From Actinoplanes palleronii (GTDB taxonomy: Bacteria > Actinomycetota > Actinomycetes > Mycobacteriales > Micromonosporaceae): 64,000 nucleotides of DNA. Below are positions 43,016-53,453 of the stretch, piece after piece; positions within the stretch are counted from its first letter, which is position 1, and each line of letters starts with the position of its first letter. Both the position numbers and the translations under genes were made by a program. The stretch is taken from positions 248,001 to 312,000 of the forward strand of contig NZ_BOMS01000026.1 in the NCBI RefSeq assembly GCF_016862315.1, read 5' to 3'. The notes beneath the pieces were generated by a model. That model was not told where the DNA came from and did not search any database. It saw only the letters and a list, made by a program, of their open reading frames with translations.

Positions 43016-45076
43016 CTGACTCCGAACCCGGCGACCGGCACGCCGCCCGCCCTGCTGCGCCCGGTTCTGGCGATCACCGACCGGCTGCGCACCGGCATGC
43101 GGCTCGGCATGGTGGTGCTCGTCCTGCTCGTGCCGGGCGCCCTGGCCACCGGCATGTACGCCGCCGAGAAGGCGAGTGACCTGGCCTTCACCGACCGGGA
43201 ACGACAGGGCGTCGGGGTGCTCGGCCCGATGCTGACCGCGCTCGCCGACATCACCGCCGGGCGGGACCCGGACCTCGCCGCGATCCGTGCCGTGGTCGCC
43301 GAGCACCCGGACCTCGACATCGGCGACGAGCTGGCCGCGGTGCCGGAGATCGGCAGCGGCGGGGCCGCCGCGCGGATCGCCACCGCCACCGCGCTGGTCA
43401 CCCTGATCTCCGCGGTCGGCGACGACTCGAACCTGATCCTCGACCCCGACCTGGACTCGTTCTACGTGATGGACGCGCAGATCGTGCAGGTGCCGCAGGC
43501 GCTGCTGGCGGCGCTGACCGCGGCCCACCCGGACACCACGCTGACCACCCGCAAGGCGGTCGCCGCCAAGGCGGTGCTGGCCGGCCGGCTCGAGGGTGTC
43601 GCGGACGCGCTGCGCCGGGACGTGGTCACCGCCACGAAGCACACCGACAGCGCCGGGCTGGCCGACCGGCTCGCCACCGTGCAGGCGCTGGCCGACGCGA
43701 TCATCACGCTGGACCAGGCGATCACCGAGACGCTCAGCTCGCCCCTGGCCGGCGATCCGGTCGCGGTCGCGACGGCGGCGACCGCGACCGTGGCCCCGTT
43801 GACCGGCGTCCTCACCGAGTTGCTCACCGGCCGGACGGACGAGGACTCCCGGGAGCGCGGCCTGGTCGTCGGCATCTCGCTGGGCGGGTTCCTGCTGGCG
43901 CTGTGGTGCGCGGCCGGGGTGCTCTGGCGGACCAGCCACGACGTGCTGCAGATGGTGGACGCGGTGACCGCGATCGCCGGCTCCGACCTGGCGCCCCGCC
44001 CGCTGCCCGAGGGCCGCGACGAGATGGGTGACATCGGCCGGGCCCTGGTGGTGGCCCGGGCCCGGCTGCAGGAGCAGGACGACGCCCTGGTGCAGGCCGA
44101 GGTGGCCCGGGAGCAGCAGCTGCGGGCCGGTTTCCTGCACCAGCGGCAGGCCGAGACCCAGTTCCGGCGGCGCACCCAGGAGATCATCGACGAGTCGACC
44201 ACGGTGATCGCCGAGGAGCTGCGGCAGGTGACCGACAAGGTCAGCGAGGTGCGTACCGCGGCCGAGGTGATCGACGACCGGATCAGCGTGACGGACGCCG
44301 CGACCAGCACGATCGTCGGCCAGGCGCACGACGCCGAGCGGGTCATCGCGTCATTGGAGGCAAGCCTGCGCCGGGTGGCGTCGACCGCGGCGCTGGTCAC
44401 CGGGATCGCCCGGCAGACCCGGCTGCTGGCGCTGAACGCGACGATCGAGGCGGCCCGGGCCGGCGAGCTGGGCTACGGCTTCACGGTCGTCGCCGACGAG
44501 GTCAAGCAGCTCGCCATGCACACCGCCGAGTCCACCGACCAGATCACCCGGACCATCGACGACCTGCGCCGGGACACCACCGCGATGTCCGAGACGATCA
44601 GCACGATGATCGAGGGCATCGGCGGGGTCGGCCACGCGGCCACCTCGCTGCGCACGGTCGCCGCCGATCAGGGCGAGCTGGTCGAGCGGCTCTCCGTGCA
44701 GATGACCGACACGCTGGGCCGGGTCGACGAGATGACCGACCTGGCCAGCCGCCTCGAGCGGCGCGAGCACGACCGGATCGCGGCGGCCGGCAAGGTCGCG
44801 CTGCGCCGGGCCGGTGGTACGCCGACGCCGGCCACCCTGATCAACTTCAGCGCGGGCGGCCTGCGCTGCATCGTGACCGGCGACGCGCCGTACACCGAGG
44901 GCGCCACCGTGGACGCCGAGCTGACCGGCAAGACCGGCAACACGCTCACCGTGCATGCCCGGGTGGTCAACGTGGTCGACTCACCCGGGCAGCAGGAGAT
45001 CGGCTTGCAGTTCCTGGTCACCGACGACGCGATGGGCCAGCAACTGGTGTCGTTCGCCGAACAGATGGTGGGTTGA
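43016..45076 (+). CDS. Methyl-accepting chemotaxis protein with C-terminal PilZ domain
   Basis: The frame is open from a GTG at 42899, but no ribosome site precedes it. GGGAGG lies 6 nt before a CTG at 43016, so that start is preferred, with caution. The protein (about 686 residues) has one membrane helix near 27-48, a helical extracellular sensor (about 50-280), a second helix (about 282-305), a HAMP-like linker and the MCP signalling hairpin (about 395-575, tip residues IARQTRLLALNATIEAARAG). It ends with a PilZ domain (about 580-682: RREHDR and NFSAGG, the R-x3-R and N-x-S-x2-G c-di-GMP contacts). It should couple an external signal and c-di-GMP to CheA. No che genes are nearby. Confidence 0.85.
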   Translation: MTPNPATGTPPALLRPVLAITDRLRTGMRLGMVVLVLLVPGALATGMYAAEKASDLAFTDRERQGVGVLGPMLTALADITAGRDPDLAAIRAVVAEHPDLDIGDELAAVPEIGSGGAAARIATATALVTLISAVGDDSNLILDPDLDSFYVMDAQIVQVPQALLAALTAAHPDTTLTTRKAVAAKAVLAGRLEGVADALRRDVVTATKHTDSAGLADRLATVQALADAIITLDQAITETLSSPLAGDPVAVATAATATVAPLTGVLTELLTGRTDEDSRERGLVVGISLGGFLLALWCAAGVLWRTSHDVLQMVDAVTAIAGSDLAPRPLPEGRDEMGDIGRALVVARARLQEQDDALVQAEVAREQQLRAGFLHQRQAETQFRRRTQEIIDESTTVIAEELRQVTDKVSEVRTAAEVIDDRISVTDAATSTIVGQAHDAERVIASLEASLRRVASTAALVTGIARQTRLLALNATIEAARAGELGYGFTVVADEVKQLAMHTAESTDQITRTIDDLRRDTTAMSETISTMIEGIGGVGHAATSLRTVAADQGELVERLSVQMTDTLGRVDEMTDLASRLERREHDRIAAAGKVALRRAGGTPTPATLINFSAGGLRCIVTGDAPYTEGATVDAELTGKTGNTLTVHARVVNVVDSPGQQEIGLQFLVTDDAMGQQLVSFAEQMVG

Positions 45077-46618
45077 TCAGCGGCGGATGAAGGCGCTTTG
45101 CGGGGCGCTCTTCGCCAGAGCGGGAGCCGGGGCCGTCGTCGTCCAGTCCGGGTGGCCGGGCATCGGCGGGGTCTTGGTGCCGAAGAGCCAGTCGTTCAGG
45201 AAGCCCCGCAGGTCCTGGTGCGAGACCTTGGAGGCGAGCGCGATGAAGTCCCGCGCGCCGACCGACTTGCCGCGGTTCGTGGCGACCCAGGCCCGCTCGA
45301 GCGCCTCGAACTTCTTCACGCCGATCTTCTGCTGCAGCGCGTACAGGACGAGCGCGCCACCGTCGTACACATTGGGGTTGAAGACGTCCCAGATCGAGTC
45401 GGCCTTCAGCGGGTGGGCGACCGGGCCGTACTTGGTCCGGTACTGGTCACCGCGGGTGTAGACGTCCTTGAAGTACGCCTCCCGGCTGGTGTAGCCGGTG
45501 TAGTCCTCGAGCTGACCGGTCTCGTCGGCGTAGAGCAGCTCGTACCAGGTGGCGTGTCCCTCGCTCTGCCAGACGTCGCTCCAGGTCACGGGCGCCACGC
45601 TGTCGCCGAACCACATGTGCGCCAGCTCGTGCGTCATGATCGGGTCGAGGATGTACGACGGCAGCCCGAACAGCCCGGTGTCGTAGAGCGAGAGCGTCTG
45701 CGTCTCCAGGGCGAAGCCCAGATCCGCGTCGATGATCAGGGAGCCGTACTCCTCGAACGGGTACCTGCCCACCTTGCCGGTCATCCAGGACAGCTGCGCA
45801 CGCTCCACCTCGATCTTGGGGAGCAGCTCGGCGGCGAGCCGGGTCGGCACCACGTCGCGGATCGGCACGCCGCCGACCGACGGGCGCGTCTGCACGGTGA
45901 ACGCGCCGACGGCGAGCTGGATCAGCTCGCTGGCCATCGGCTTCGCCTCGCGGTACGTCGAGGTCACGGTCGCGCCGCGGGTCTTGTCCCGGACGTGCCG
46001 GCCGTTGGCGACCGCGGTCCAGCCGGCCGGGCGGGTCATCGAGATGGTGTACGACGCCATGTCGCTCGGGTGGTCGTTGCTCGGGAACAGCTGGTGCGAC
46101 TGGTCCGGCTGACCGGCCATGATGGTGCCGTCCGGGGTGGTGACGAACCCGGCCGGCGAGTCGGCGTTGGCCGGGATCGGGGTGGCGGTGAAACCGCTGA
46201 CCGTCACCCAGAACCGCTTGCCCTTGTGCAGGTCGCGGGCCGGGGTGACGACGAGCTCGTCGCCGGACCGGCTGAACGTGGCGGGACGGCCGTTGACCGC
46301 GACCGTGCCGACCGCGTCACCGCCGAAGTCGAGGTCGAAACGGGACAGGTTCTGGGTGGCCACCGCGGTGATGGTGACGTCACCGGTGACGGTCTGCTTG
46401 GGGTCCTTCTCCGGGTACCGGATCCGGAGGTCGTAGTCCTGCACGTCGTACCCGCCGTTGCCGAGCAGCGGGTAGAGCCGGTCGCCGAGGCCGGCCGAGC
46501 CGGGTGTGGCTGGGCCACCTCCCGCGTACGCCGGGACGGCCGTACCGGCCACCGCGAGCAGCGCGGTGACGCCGGCCGCGAGCAGCGTCGAGAGACGCTT
46601 TTCGATTAGGTCACTCAT
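45077..46618 (-). CDS. Exported M1-family zinc metallopeptidase
   Basis: The 513-residue protein has a signal peptide (about 1-32) and an M1 N-terminal beta domain (YDLRIRYPE onwards). The catalytic domain has zinc ligands His330-Glu331-x-x-His334 ([10 protein letters not shown]) and Glu353 in WQSEGHATW. The usual aminopeptidase GxMEN motif is not intact here (FALETQT at that place), as in several actinobacterial secreted members. It is shorter than PepN-type enzymes because the C-terminal helical domain is missing. It probably trims peptides outside the cell. Confidence 0.88.
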   Translation of the reverse strand: MSDLIEKRLSTLLAAGVTALLAVAGTAVPAYAGGGPATPGSAGLGDRLYPLLGNGGYDVQDYDLRIRYPEKDPKQTVTGDVTITAVATQNLSRFDLDFGGDAVGTVAVNGRPATFSRSGDELVVTPARDLHKGKRFWVTVSGFTATPIPANADSPAGFVTTPDGTIMAGQPDQSHQLFPSNDHPSDMASYTISMTRPAGWTAVANGRHVRDKTRGATVTSTYREAKPMASELIQLAVGAFTVQTRPSVGGVPIRDVVPTRLAAELLPKIEVERAQLSWMTGKVGRYPFEEYGSLIIDADLGFALETQTLSLYDTGLFGLPSYILDPIMTHELAHMWFGDSVAPVTWSDVWQSEGHATWYELLYADETGQLEDYTGYTSREAYFKDVYTRGDQYRTKYGPVAHPLKADSIWDVFNPNVYDGGALVLYALQQKIGVKKFEALERAWVATNRGKSVGARDFIALASKVSHQDLRGFLNDWLFGTKTPPMPGHPDWTTTAPAPALAKSAPQSAFIRR

Positions 46619-46663
46619 GGCCGCCGACGCTACGCCGACACCTGTCGATGTGCAGCCCCGTCC

Positions 46664-46677
46664 GGGTCCTTCGGCCC
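46664..46677 (+). promoter_or_regulatory. DosR/OsdR-like box before pflB
   Basis: GGGTCCTTCGGCCC has the form GGGnCC(N4)GGCCC-like of hypoxia-response DevR/DosR sites in actinobacteria. It lies 54 bp before the pflB start. Pyruvate formate-lyase is an oxygen-killed enzyme, so hypoxic induction would make sense. The match is from memory of the consensus. Confidence 0.4.
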
Positions 46678-46731
46678 TGCCACCGGGGACCGCCCGCGCG
46701 CCAGGCTGGTGACGGACACGAGGAGGGCATC

Positions 46732-48963
46732 ATGACCAGCACGGCCTGGCGGGGTTTCCACGGCACGACGTGGCGCGAGACTGTCGACGTCAGCGCGTTC
46801 ATCCGCGACAACGTGGAGCCGTACACCGGAGACGCGGAGTTCCTGAGCGGCGCCACCGAGCGCACCACGCGGATCTGGGACCAGCTGAGCCGGATGTTCC
46901 CGGAGGAGCGCGCCCGGGGCATCCACGACGTGGACGTGCACACCCCGTCCACGATCACCTCGCACGCGCCCGGCTACATCGACCAGGACGCCGAGCTGAT
47001 CGTCGGCTTGCAGACCACCGCGCCGCTGCGTCGCGCGATCATGCCGGCCGGTGGCCTGCGGATGGTGGAGAACGGCCTGGCCGCGTACGGCTATACGCTG
47101 GACCCCGCGGTCCGGACGACCTTCAGCCAGTACCGCAAGACGCACAACGCCGGGGTGTTCGACGCATACCCGGCGGACGTGCTCGCGGCGCGGCGCTCGC
47201 ACATCATCACCGGCCTGCCGGACGCGTACGGCCGGGGCCGGATCATCGGCGACTACCGCCGGGTGGCCCTCTACGGCGTGGACCGGTTGATCGCGGACCG
47301 CAAGGCGCTCAAGGCCGGGCTCGACGACCGGACCAGCAGCGAGGACGTCATCCGCGACCGCGAGGAACTCGCCGAGCAGATCCGCGCCCTCGAGGACCTC
47401 CGCTTCATGGCCGGCCGGTACGGATACGACATCGCCGGCCCGGCCACCACCGGCCGCGAGGCGATCCAGTGGCTCTACTTCGCCTACCTGGCCGCGATCA
47501 AGGAGCAGAACGGCGCGGCCATGTCGCTCGGCCGCACCTCCAGCTTCGTCGACGTCTACCTGCAGCGTGACCTGGCCGAGGGCACCATCACCGAGGAGTC
47601 CGCCCAGGAGCTGATCGACGACTTCGTGATCAAGCTGCGGATCGTCAGGTTCCTGCGCACCCCGGAGTACGACCAGCTGTTCTCCGGCGACCCGACCTGG
47701 GTCACCGAGTCGCTGGGCGGGATGGACCGGGACGACCGCCCGCTGGTCACCCGGTCGAGCTTCCGGTACCTGCAGACCCTCTACAACCTGGGCCCCGCAC
47801 CGGAGCCGAACCTGACGGTGCTCTGGTCGCCGCGGCTGCCGGACGGCTTCAAGCGGTTCTGCGCACAGGTCTCGATGGACACCAGCGCGATCCAGTACGA
47901 GAACGACGACCTGATCCGCCCGGCCTACAGCGACGACACCGCGATCGCGTGCTGCGTCTCGGCCATGCGGGTCGGCAAGGACATGCAGTTCTTCGGCGCC
48001 CGGGCGAACGTGGCGAAGGCGTTGCTCTACGCGATCAACGGCGGCCGCGACGAGATGTCCGGGGATCAGGTGGCTCCGGTCTCCCCGGCGGTCACGGCCG
48101 ACGTTCTGGACTACGACGACGTCCTGGCGAAATTCGACTCGACGCTCGACTGGCTCGCGGAGACCTACGTCGACGCGCTCAACGTCATCCACTACATGCA
48201 CGACAAGTACGCCTACGAGCGGATCGAGATGGCGCTGCACGACTACCCGGTGCGCCGGATCCTGGCCACCGGGATGGCCGGCCTCTCGGTCGCCGCGGAC
48301 AGCCTCTCCGCGATCAAGTACGCGCAGGTCAAGGCGCTGCGGAACGAGAACGGGCTGATCGTCGACTACGCCGTCGACGGGGAGTTCCCGGCCTACGGCA
48401 ACAACGACGACCGGGCCGACACGATCGCCGTCGACCTGGTCGAGCGGTTCATGGCGAAGATCCGCCAGCAGCCCACCTACCGCAACGCCGAGCACAGCCT
48501 GTCGGTGCTCACCATCACCTCGAACGTCGTCTACGGCAAGCACACCGGCAACACCCCGGACGGCAGGCGGGCCGGCGAGCCGTTCGCGCCCGGCGCCAAC
48601 CCGATGAACGGCCGGGACCGGCACGGGCTGGTCGCCGCGGCGCTGTCGGTGGCGAAACTGCCGTACCGCAGCGCCCGCGACGGCATCTCGCTGACCTCCA
48701 CGGTCACCCCGAACGGCCTCGGGCACTCCCGGGACGAGCGGATCGGCAACCTGGTCGGCGTGCTCGACGGCTACACCGACGCGGGTGGCTTCCACCTCAA
48801 CGTCAACGTGCTGGACCGGGCCACGCTCGAGGACGCGATGGTCCACCCGGAGAACTACCCGCAGCTCACCATCCGGGTCTCCGGCTACGCGGTGAACTTC
48901 GTCAAGCTCACCGCCGAGCAGCAGCGCGACGTCATCTCCCGCACGTTCCACGGGTCGCTGTGA
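46732..48963 (+). CDS. pflB: Formate C-acetyltransferase (pyruvate formate-lyase)
   Basis: ATG at 46732 follows AGGAGGG. The 743-residue protein is full length. It has the adjacent catalytic cysteines Cys407-Cys408 (IACCVSAM) and the glycyl-radical loop with Gly718 ([10 protein letters not shown]). It converts pyruvate and CoA to acetyl-CoA and formate without redox loss under anoxia. The activase gene overlaps its stop (GTGA). Such enzymes are rare in aerobic filamentous actinomycetes, so a microaerobic life stage or a gain by transfer is suggested. GC content and codon use look like the neighbours. Confidence 0.95.
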   Translation: MTSTAWRGFHGTTWRETVDVSAFIRDNVEPYTGDAEFLSGATERTTRIWDQLSRMFPEERARGIHDVDVHTPSTITSHAPGYIDQDAELIVGLQTTAPLRRAIMPAGGLRMVENGLAAYGYTLDPAVRTTFSQYRKTHNAGVFDAYPADVLAARRSHIITGLPDAYGRGRIIGDYRRVALYGVDRLIADRKALKAGLDDRTSSEDVIRDREELAEQIRALEDLRFMAGRYGYDIAGPATTGREAIQWLYFAYLAAIKEQNGAAMSLGRTSSFVDVYLQRDLAEGTITEESAQELIDDFVIKLRIVRFLRTPEYDQLFSGDPTWVTESLGGMDRDDRPLVTRSSFRYLQTLYNLGPAPEPNLTVLWSPRLPDGFKRFCAQVSMDTSAIQYENDDLIRPAYSDDTAIACCVSAMRVGKDMQFFGARANVAKALLYAINGGRDEMSGDQVAPVSPAVTADVLDYDDVLAKFDSTLDWLAETYVDALNVIHYMHDKYAYERIEMALHDYPVRRILATGMAGLSVAADSLSAIKYAQVKALRNENGLIVDYAVDGEFPAYGNNDDRADTIAVDLVERFMAKIRQQPTYRNAEHSLSVLTITSNVVYGKHTGNTPDGRRAGEPFAPGANPMNGRDRHGLVAAALSVAKLPYRSARDGISLTSTVTPNGLGHSRDERIGNLVGVLDGYTDAGGFHLNVNVLDRATLEDAMVHPENYPQLTIRVSGYAVNFVKLTAEQQRDVISRTFHGSL

Positions 48964-49691
48964 CCACCGGAAGCCTGCACTCGTTCGACGTCTCGACCGG
49001 CGTCGACGGGCCGGGGACGCGCTTCGTCGCGTTCCTGGCCGGCTGCCCGCTGCGCTGCCAGTACTGCCACAGCCCGGACACCTGGCACCGGCGCGCCGGG
49101 ACGCCGACGACCGCCGACGAGCTGATGCGGGAGATCGCGCGATATGAGCGTTTCATCAAGGTGGCCGGCGGCGGCGTCACGGTGAGCGGCGGGGAGCCGT
49201 TGGAACAACCCGATTTTGTACGGGAGGTGCTGCGCCGCTGTCACGAGGACGGGTTGCACACCGCGCTCGACACGAGTGGTTTCCTCGGGGACCGGGCCGA
49301 CGACGAGCTGCTGTCGTACACAGATCTGGTGTTGCTCGACATCAAGTCGGGTGATCCCGCGACGTACCGGAAAGTGACCGGAACCGGTCGCCTGGAGCCC
49401 ACCGTGCGGTTCGCCCACCGGCTCGCGGAGCGAGGCGTGCCGATCTGGGTGCGCTTCGTGCTGGTGCCCGGGCTGACCGACGCCGAGGCGAACGTGGCCG
49501 CGGTGGCCGAGCTGGCCGCCGCGGTGCACACGGTCGAGCGCGTCGAGGTGCTGCCGTTCCACCGCCTCGGCGCCGGCAAGTACCAGGCCCTCGGCCTGCC
49601 GTTCCCCCTCGCACAGACCTCGGCCCCGGATGCTGAGCTGCTGGAACGCGTGCAAGCTCAGTTCCGGGACCGTGGTCTGGCGGTCTTTTAG
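48960..49691 (+). CDS. pflA: Pyruvate formate-lyase activating enzyme (radical SAM)
   Basis: GTG at 48960 overlaps the pflB stop by 4 bp. The 243-residue protein has the radical-SAM cluster Cys29-x3-Cys33-x2-Cys36 (GCPLRCQYC), the GGE motif ([10 protein letters not shown]), DIKSGDP and the late strand [10 protein letters not shown]. It has the single-cluster length of true PflA. It installs the glycyl radical on Gly718 of PflB using S-adenosylmethionine. Its last 4 bp overlap the convergent histidine kinase gene tail to tail. Confidence 0.94.
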   Translation: MTTGSLHSFDVSTGVDGPGTRFVAFLAGCPLRCQYCHSPDTWHRRAGTPTTADELMREIARYERFIKVAGGGVTVSGGEPLEQPDFVREVLRRCHEDGLHTALDTSGFLGDRADDELLSYTDLVLLDIKSGDPATYRKVTGTGRLEPTVRFAHRLAERGVPIWVRFVLVPGLTDAEANVAAVAELAAAVHTVERVEVLPFHRLGAGKYQALGLPFPLAQTSAPDAELLERVQAQFRDRGLAVF

Positions 49692-50863
49692 AGCACGTGG
49701 GTCGCGGGGAGGACGATCCGGGCCGTCACGCCCGAGCCCGGCACGCTCTCCAGGCGCAGGCCGCCGCCCTGCGCCTGGACGATCCGCCGGCTGATCGACA
49801 GGCCCAGCCCGAGCCCCGGCGCCTGGGCCAGCACGGCGTCGTCGCCGCGCAGGAACGGCGCGCCGAGCATCGCCAGCTCGCCCTCCGGGATCCCCTGCCC
49901 GTGATCACGAACGGTCACGCTGGGCTGCGGGTAGGCCTCGACCACCACCTCGACCGGCTTGTCCTCGCCGAAGCAGAGCGCGTTGCTGATCAGGTGACCG
50001 ACGGCCACCTCGAGCAGTCGCGGGTCCGCGGTGACCCAGACCTGGCCGGCCGGCAGGCTGGCGCGCACCCGCCCGGTCCGGTCGCCGATCCCGGCCAGCG
50101 CCGCCGTCACCACGGCGCCCAGGTCGACAAGCTGCCGCTCGCCGACCGGCTCGTGCATCTGCTGGTTGACCGCGCGCAGCAGGTTCTCCACCGTGCGGCA
50201 GAGCCGATCCGCGTTGCGGGTGATCGCGTCGACCCGGCGCTCGAACCCGGGTGAGATCGCCCCGGGCGTGTCGGTGAGCAACTCGAGGTTGCCGCGGATC
50301 GACGCGAGCGGGGTACGGATCTCGTGCGAGATCGCCGAGACCACGTCGTCCTGGTCGACCGCCATCGGGAACGCCCGGTTGGCCACCAGGTGCCGCAGCC
50401 CGGTCTCGGCGTCCACCCGGCGGGCGATCCGGGACAGCAGCCGGATGGTCGCGTCCATGTTGCGCCGCGGGGTGTCGTCGAAGACGCAGAGCGCGCCGAC
50501 GATCTGCCCGTTGTGGTGCAGCGGGGCCGCGCCCAGGAACCGGACGTGCTCCGCGCCGCGGACCAGCGGGTGGGTGGAGAGCCGGGGGTCGGTGGTCGCG
50601 TCCCGGACCATCATGGTGTCGTTCGTCGCGGCCACCACGTCGCAGAGCGACATCGACTGCGGCACGTCCACCGCGGTCCGGATGCCCAGCGTCGCGGCGA
50701 AGTGCGCGGTGCCGCCACCGATCACCTTGAGCGCGGCCATCGGCACCTGACAGGCCTCCGCGGCGAGCTCGAGGACCTCGGGGACCTCGGCCACCGCCGA
50801 CCGGTAGTGCTCGGCCTCGGCGAAACGCCCTTCGGCCGGGCTGATCGTCATCGGAACAGTCAT
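49688..50863 (-). CDS. GAF-domain sensor histidine kinase
   Basis: The 391-residue cytoplasmic protein has an N-terminal GAF domain (about 25-160, with VRFLGAAPLHHNGQIVGALC as in free-methionine reductase-like GAFs). A HisKA domain follows with phospho-acceptor His180 (SAISHEIRTPL), then an HATPase domain (ISNAL, RDHGQGIPEGE, GLGLGLSI). No membrane segment and no partner regulator are nearby. It converges with pflA with a 4-bp overlap. Confidence 0.9.
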   Translation of the reverse strand: MTVPMTISPAEGRFAEAEHYRSAVAEVPEVLELAAEACQVPMAALKVIGGGTAHFAATLGIRTAVDVPQSMSLCDVVAATNDTMMVRDATTDPRLSTHPLVRGAEHVRFLGAAPLHHNGQIVGALCVFDDTPRRNMDATIRLLSRIARRVDAETGLRHLVANRAFPMAVDQDDVVSAISHEIRTPLASIRGNLELLTDTPGAISPGFERRVDAITRNADRLCRTVENLLRAVNQQMHEPVGERQLVDLGAVVTAALAGIGDRTGRVRASLPAGQVWVTADPRLLEVAVGHLISNALCFGEDKPVEVVVEAYPQPSVTVRDHGQGIPEGELAMLGAPFLRGDDAVLAQAPGLGLGLSISRRIVQAQGGGLRLESVPGSGVTARIVLPATHVL

Positions 50864-51002
50864 CGCATGCTCTCCCCCTCGGTCCCTCCCCGTGTGGTGC
50901 AGTGGCGAAAATCGGCGACCGGCCGGGCACCCTTCGTGAACCCGGGGTTGCGATCGGGGAGCCGTCCTTTTCCGACATTGATAGGAACCTCTTTCACGGG
51001 CT

Positions 51003-51014
51003 GCAAGAACTTGC
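51003..51014 (+). promoter_or_regulatory. MalR-like operator upstream of the amylase
   Basis: GCAAG-AA-CTTGC is an exact inverted repeat. With its flanks it contains CTGCAAG, the reverse complement of CTTGCAG, the repeat known in Streptomyces amylase and malE promoters where the LacI-family repressor MalR acts. It lies 67 bp upstream of the start. Confidence 0.65.
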
Positions 51015-51080
51015 TACCGTCCGTTCACCCATGAACGCCGGATTTCCGGCTTGTGACGCCCCGTGGTCCTGGAGGCCCCC

Positions 51081-53453
51081 GTGTCCAGAATCTTCCGAAG
51101 AGTGCTCGCCGCGCTCTGCGCTCTTCCCCTGCTGGTGCTGGCCGCACCGGCGGCGCGCGCGGCGAACTCGGTGACCGTCTACTACCAGGCGCCCACCGCG
51201 TGGACGACCGTCAACATCCACTACGCGCCCACCGGCGGCGCCTGGACCACGGTCCCCGGCGTGGCCATGACCGCAAGTTCTTGCAGCGGCTGGCACCAGA
51301 AGGTGATCGACCTCGGCACCGCCGACGGCATGCAGGTCGTCTTCAACAACGGCTCCGGCACCTGGGACAACAACGGCGGCGCGAACTACCGCGTCGGCAC
51401 CGGGGTGGTGACCGTTTCCGGCGGGGTGGTCGGCTCGACCACCCCGTGCGGCACGACGCCGACACCGACACCGACGCCCACCCCCACGCCCACGGTGTCC
51501 GTTCCGCCGTCGACCAGTGGCGAGATGCTCGGCGGTGATCCGCGCAAGGACAGCATCTACTTCGTGATGACCGCGCGGTTCTACGACGGCGACACCGCCA
51601 ACGACCGGGGCGGCAGCCAGAACGTGACGTCCGGGAACGCGGCGAACCACGACCCGATGTTCCGCGGCGACTTCCAGGGGCTCGTCGACAAGCTCGACTA
51701 CATCAAGGGGCTGGGCTTCTCGGCCATCTGGATCACCCCGGTGGTGCTGAACCGGTCCGATTACGACTACCACGGGTACCACGGCTGGGACTTCTACCGG
51801 GTCGACCCGCGGCTCGAGTCGACCGGGGCGTCCTACCAGCAGCTGATCGACTCGGCGCACGCCAAGGGCCTGAAGATCTACCAGGACGTGGTCTACAACC
51901 ACAGCTCCCGGTGGGGCGCGAACGGCCTCTACACCCCGACCGTCTACGGCGTCCGGGACAGCCAGTGGAGCTGGTACTACAGCGAGAAGACGGCCGGTGC
52001 CCAGTACGACCCGCTCAAGGAGGACAGCGCGGGCCGCACCTACAACGGCGACCTGTGGAGCACCACCGCGCCGGCCGGGAACACCTGCCCGAATTACGGC
52101 ACGCCCACCGGCGGGAAGAGCAAAGAGGGATACGCGCTCTACCACTGCCAATGGCCGTCGCCGACCGCCAAGATGTTCCCGGCCGACCTCTACCACCAGT
52201 GCTGGATCGGCAACTGGGAGGGCGAGGACTCCCGCTCCTGCTGGCTGCACGAGGACCTGGCCGATTTCAACACCGAGAACCCGGTCGTGCAGAAATACCT
52301 GATCGACGCGTACAACAGGTACATCGACATGGGCGTCGACGGATTCCGGATCGACACCGCCGTGCACATCCCGCGGGTCACCTGGAACCGCCGCTTCCTG
52401 CCCGCCCTGCAACAGCACCTGGTCGGCAAGTACGGCGCGGCCAAGGCCAACGACTTCTACGTCTTCGGCGAGGTCGGCGCGTTCGTCAACGACAAGTGGA
52501 ACCGCGGCTCGGTCAACCACTCCGCACAGTTCTTCACCTGGAAGGAACGCAGGTCCTACTCCGACGACGACGTCGCCGCCGCACTCGAACAATTCAACTA
52601 CGAAAACAACCTGGGTACGGGTAATCAGCCGACCAGCACGAACGCGTTCCTGAACGGCAACACCTACCACTCCCCCGACCGCAGCCAGTTCTCCGGCATG
52701 AACATCATCGACATGCGCATGCACATGAACTTCGGCGACGCGCAGAACGCGTTCTCCAACGGCAAGGACTCCGACGACTCGGTGAACGACGCCACCTACA
52801 ACGCGGTCTACGTCGATTCGCACGACTACGGCCCGAACAAGTCGTCGACCCGCTACTCCGGCGGCACCGAGGCGTGGGCCGAGAACATGTCGCTGATGTG
52901 GACGTTCCGCGGCATCCCGACCCTGTACTACGGCTCGGAGATCGAGTTCCAGGCCGGCAGGCAGATCGACTGCGGCCCGTCCTGCCCGCTCGCCGGCACC
53001 GGCCGTGCCTACTACGGCGACAACCTGACCGGCACGGTCACCGCGAACGACTACGGCGTGGTCGCGGCGGCCACCGGAGCGGTCGCCACCACCCTGTCCC
53101 AGCCGCTGGTCAAGCACGTGCAGCGGCTCAACCAGATCCGCCGCGCCGTCCCGGCCCTGCAGATGGGCCAGTACTCCACCGAGGGCGTCTCCGGCGGCAT
53201 GGCCTACAAACGCCGTTACACCGCCGGCGGCGTCGACAGCTTCGCCCTGGTCACGGTCTCCGGCGGCGCCACGTTCACCGGCATCCCGAACGGCACCTAC
53301 GCCGACGCGGTCACCGGCGACCGGAAGGTGGTCACCGGTGGCTCGCTGACCATCCCCCTGACCGGCAAGGGCAACCTCCGGGTCTACGTCCTCGACCAGC
53401 CCTCCACCCCGGCCCCCGGCAAGGTGGGCACCGACACGACGTACCTGAAGTAG
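51081..53453 (+). CDS. Secreted alpha-amylase (GH13) with N-terminal starch-binding domain
   Basis: GTG at 51081 was chosen for the CTGGAGG site; an upstream in-frame GTG has none. The 790-residue protein has a signal peptide, a starch-binding domain of CBM25/26 type (about 30-120, SVTVYYQAPTAWTTVNIHY), a Thr-Pro repeat linker and a GH13 catalytic domain (about 150-690). The GH13 residues are visible: DVVYNH (region I), nucleophile Asp425 in GFRIDTAVH, acid Glu464 in VFGEVG and Asp582 in VDSHD. A C-terminal beta domain follows. It degrades starch or maltodextrin outside the cell. A second MalR-like repeat lies inside the coding region. Confidence 0.93.
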   Translation: MSRIFRRVLAALCALPLLVLAAPAARAANSVTVYYQAPTAWTTVNIHYAPTGGAWTTVPGVAMTASSCSGWHQKVIDLGTADGMQVVFNNGSGTWDNNGGANYRVGTGVVTVSGGVVGSTTPCGTTPTPTPTPTPTPTVSVPPSTSGEMLGGDPRKDSIYFVMTARFYDGDTANDRGGSQNVTSGNAANHDPMFRGDFQGLVDKLDYIKGLGFSAIWITPVVLNRSDYDYHGYHGWDFYRVDPRLESTGASYQQLIDSAHAKGLKIYQDVVYNHSSRWGANGLYTPTVYGVRDSQWSWYYSEKTAGAQYDPLKEDSAGRTYNGDLWSTTAPAGNTCPNYGTPTGGKSKEGYALYHCQWPSPTAKMFPADLYHQCWIGNWEGEDSRSCWLHEDLADFNTENPVVQKYLIDAYNRYIDMGVDGFRIDTAVHIPRVTWNRRFLPALQQHLVGKYGAAKANDFYVFGEVGAFVNDKWNRGSVNHSAQFFTWKERRSYSDDDVAAALEQFNYENNLGTGNQPTSTNAFLNGNTYHSPDRSQFSGMNIIDMRMHMNFGDAQNAFSNGKDSDDSVNDATYNAVYVDSHDYGPNKSSTRYSGGTEAWAENMSLMWTFRGIPTLYYGSEIEFQAGRQIDCGPSCPLAGTGRAYYGDNLTGTVTANDYGVVAAATGAVATTLSQPLVKHVQRLNQIRRAVPALQMGQYSTEGVSGGMAYKRRYTAGGVDSFALVTVSGGATFTGIPNGTYADAVTGDRKVVTGGSLTIPLTGKGNLRVYVLDQPSTPAPGKVGTDTTYLK
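51273..51284 (+). promoter_or_regulatory. Intragenic MalR-like repeat in the amylase gene
   Basis: GCAAG-TT-CTTGC, followed by AG to give CTTGCAG, lies 192 bp into the coding sequence and has the same arms as the site at 51003. Two matching sites 270 bp apart could allow looping or a roadblock. The codons there encode ASSCSG, so coincidence is possible. Confidence 0.45.

Noticed and set aside
43016..45076. Longer chemoreceptor starting at the GTG at 42899
   Set aside because: No ribosome site precedes that codon and the added residues are low in family character. Kept as an alternative only.
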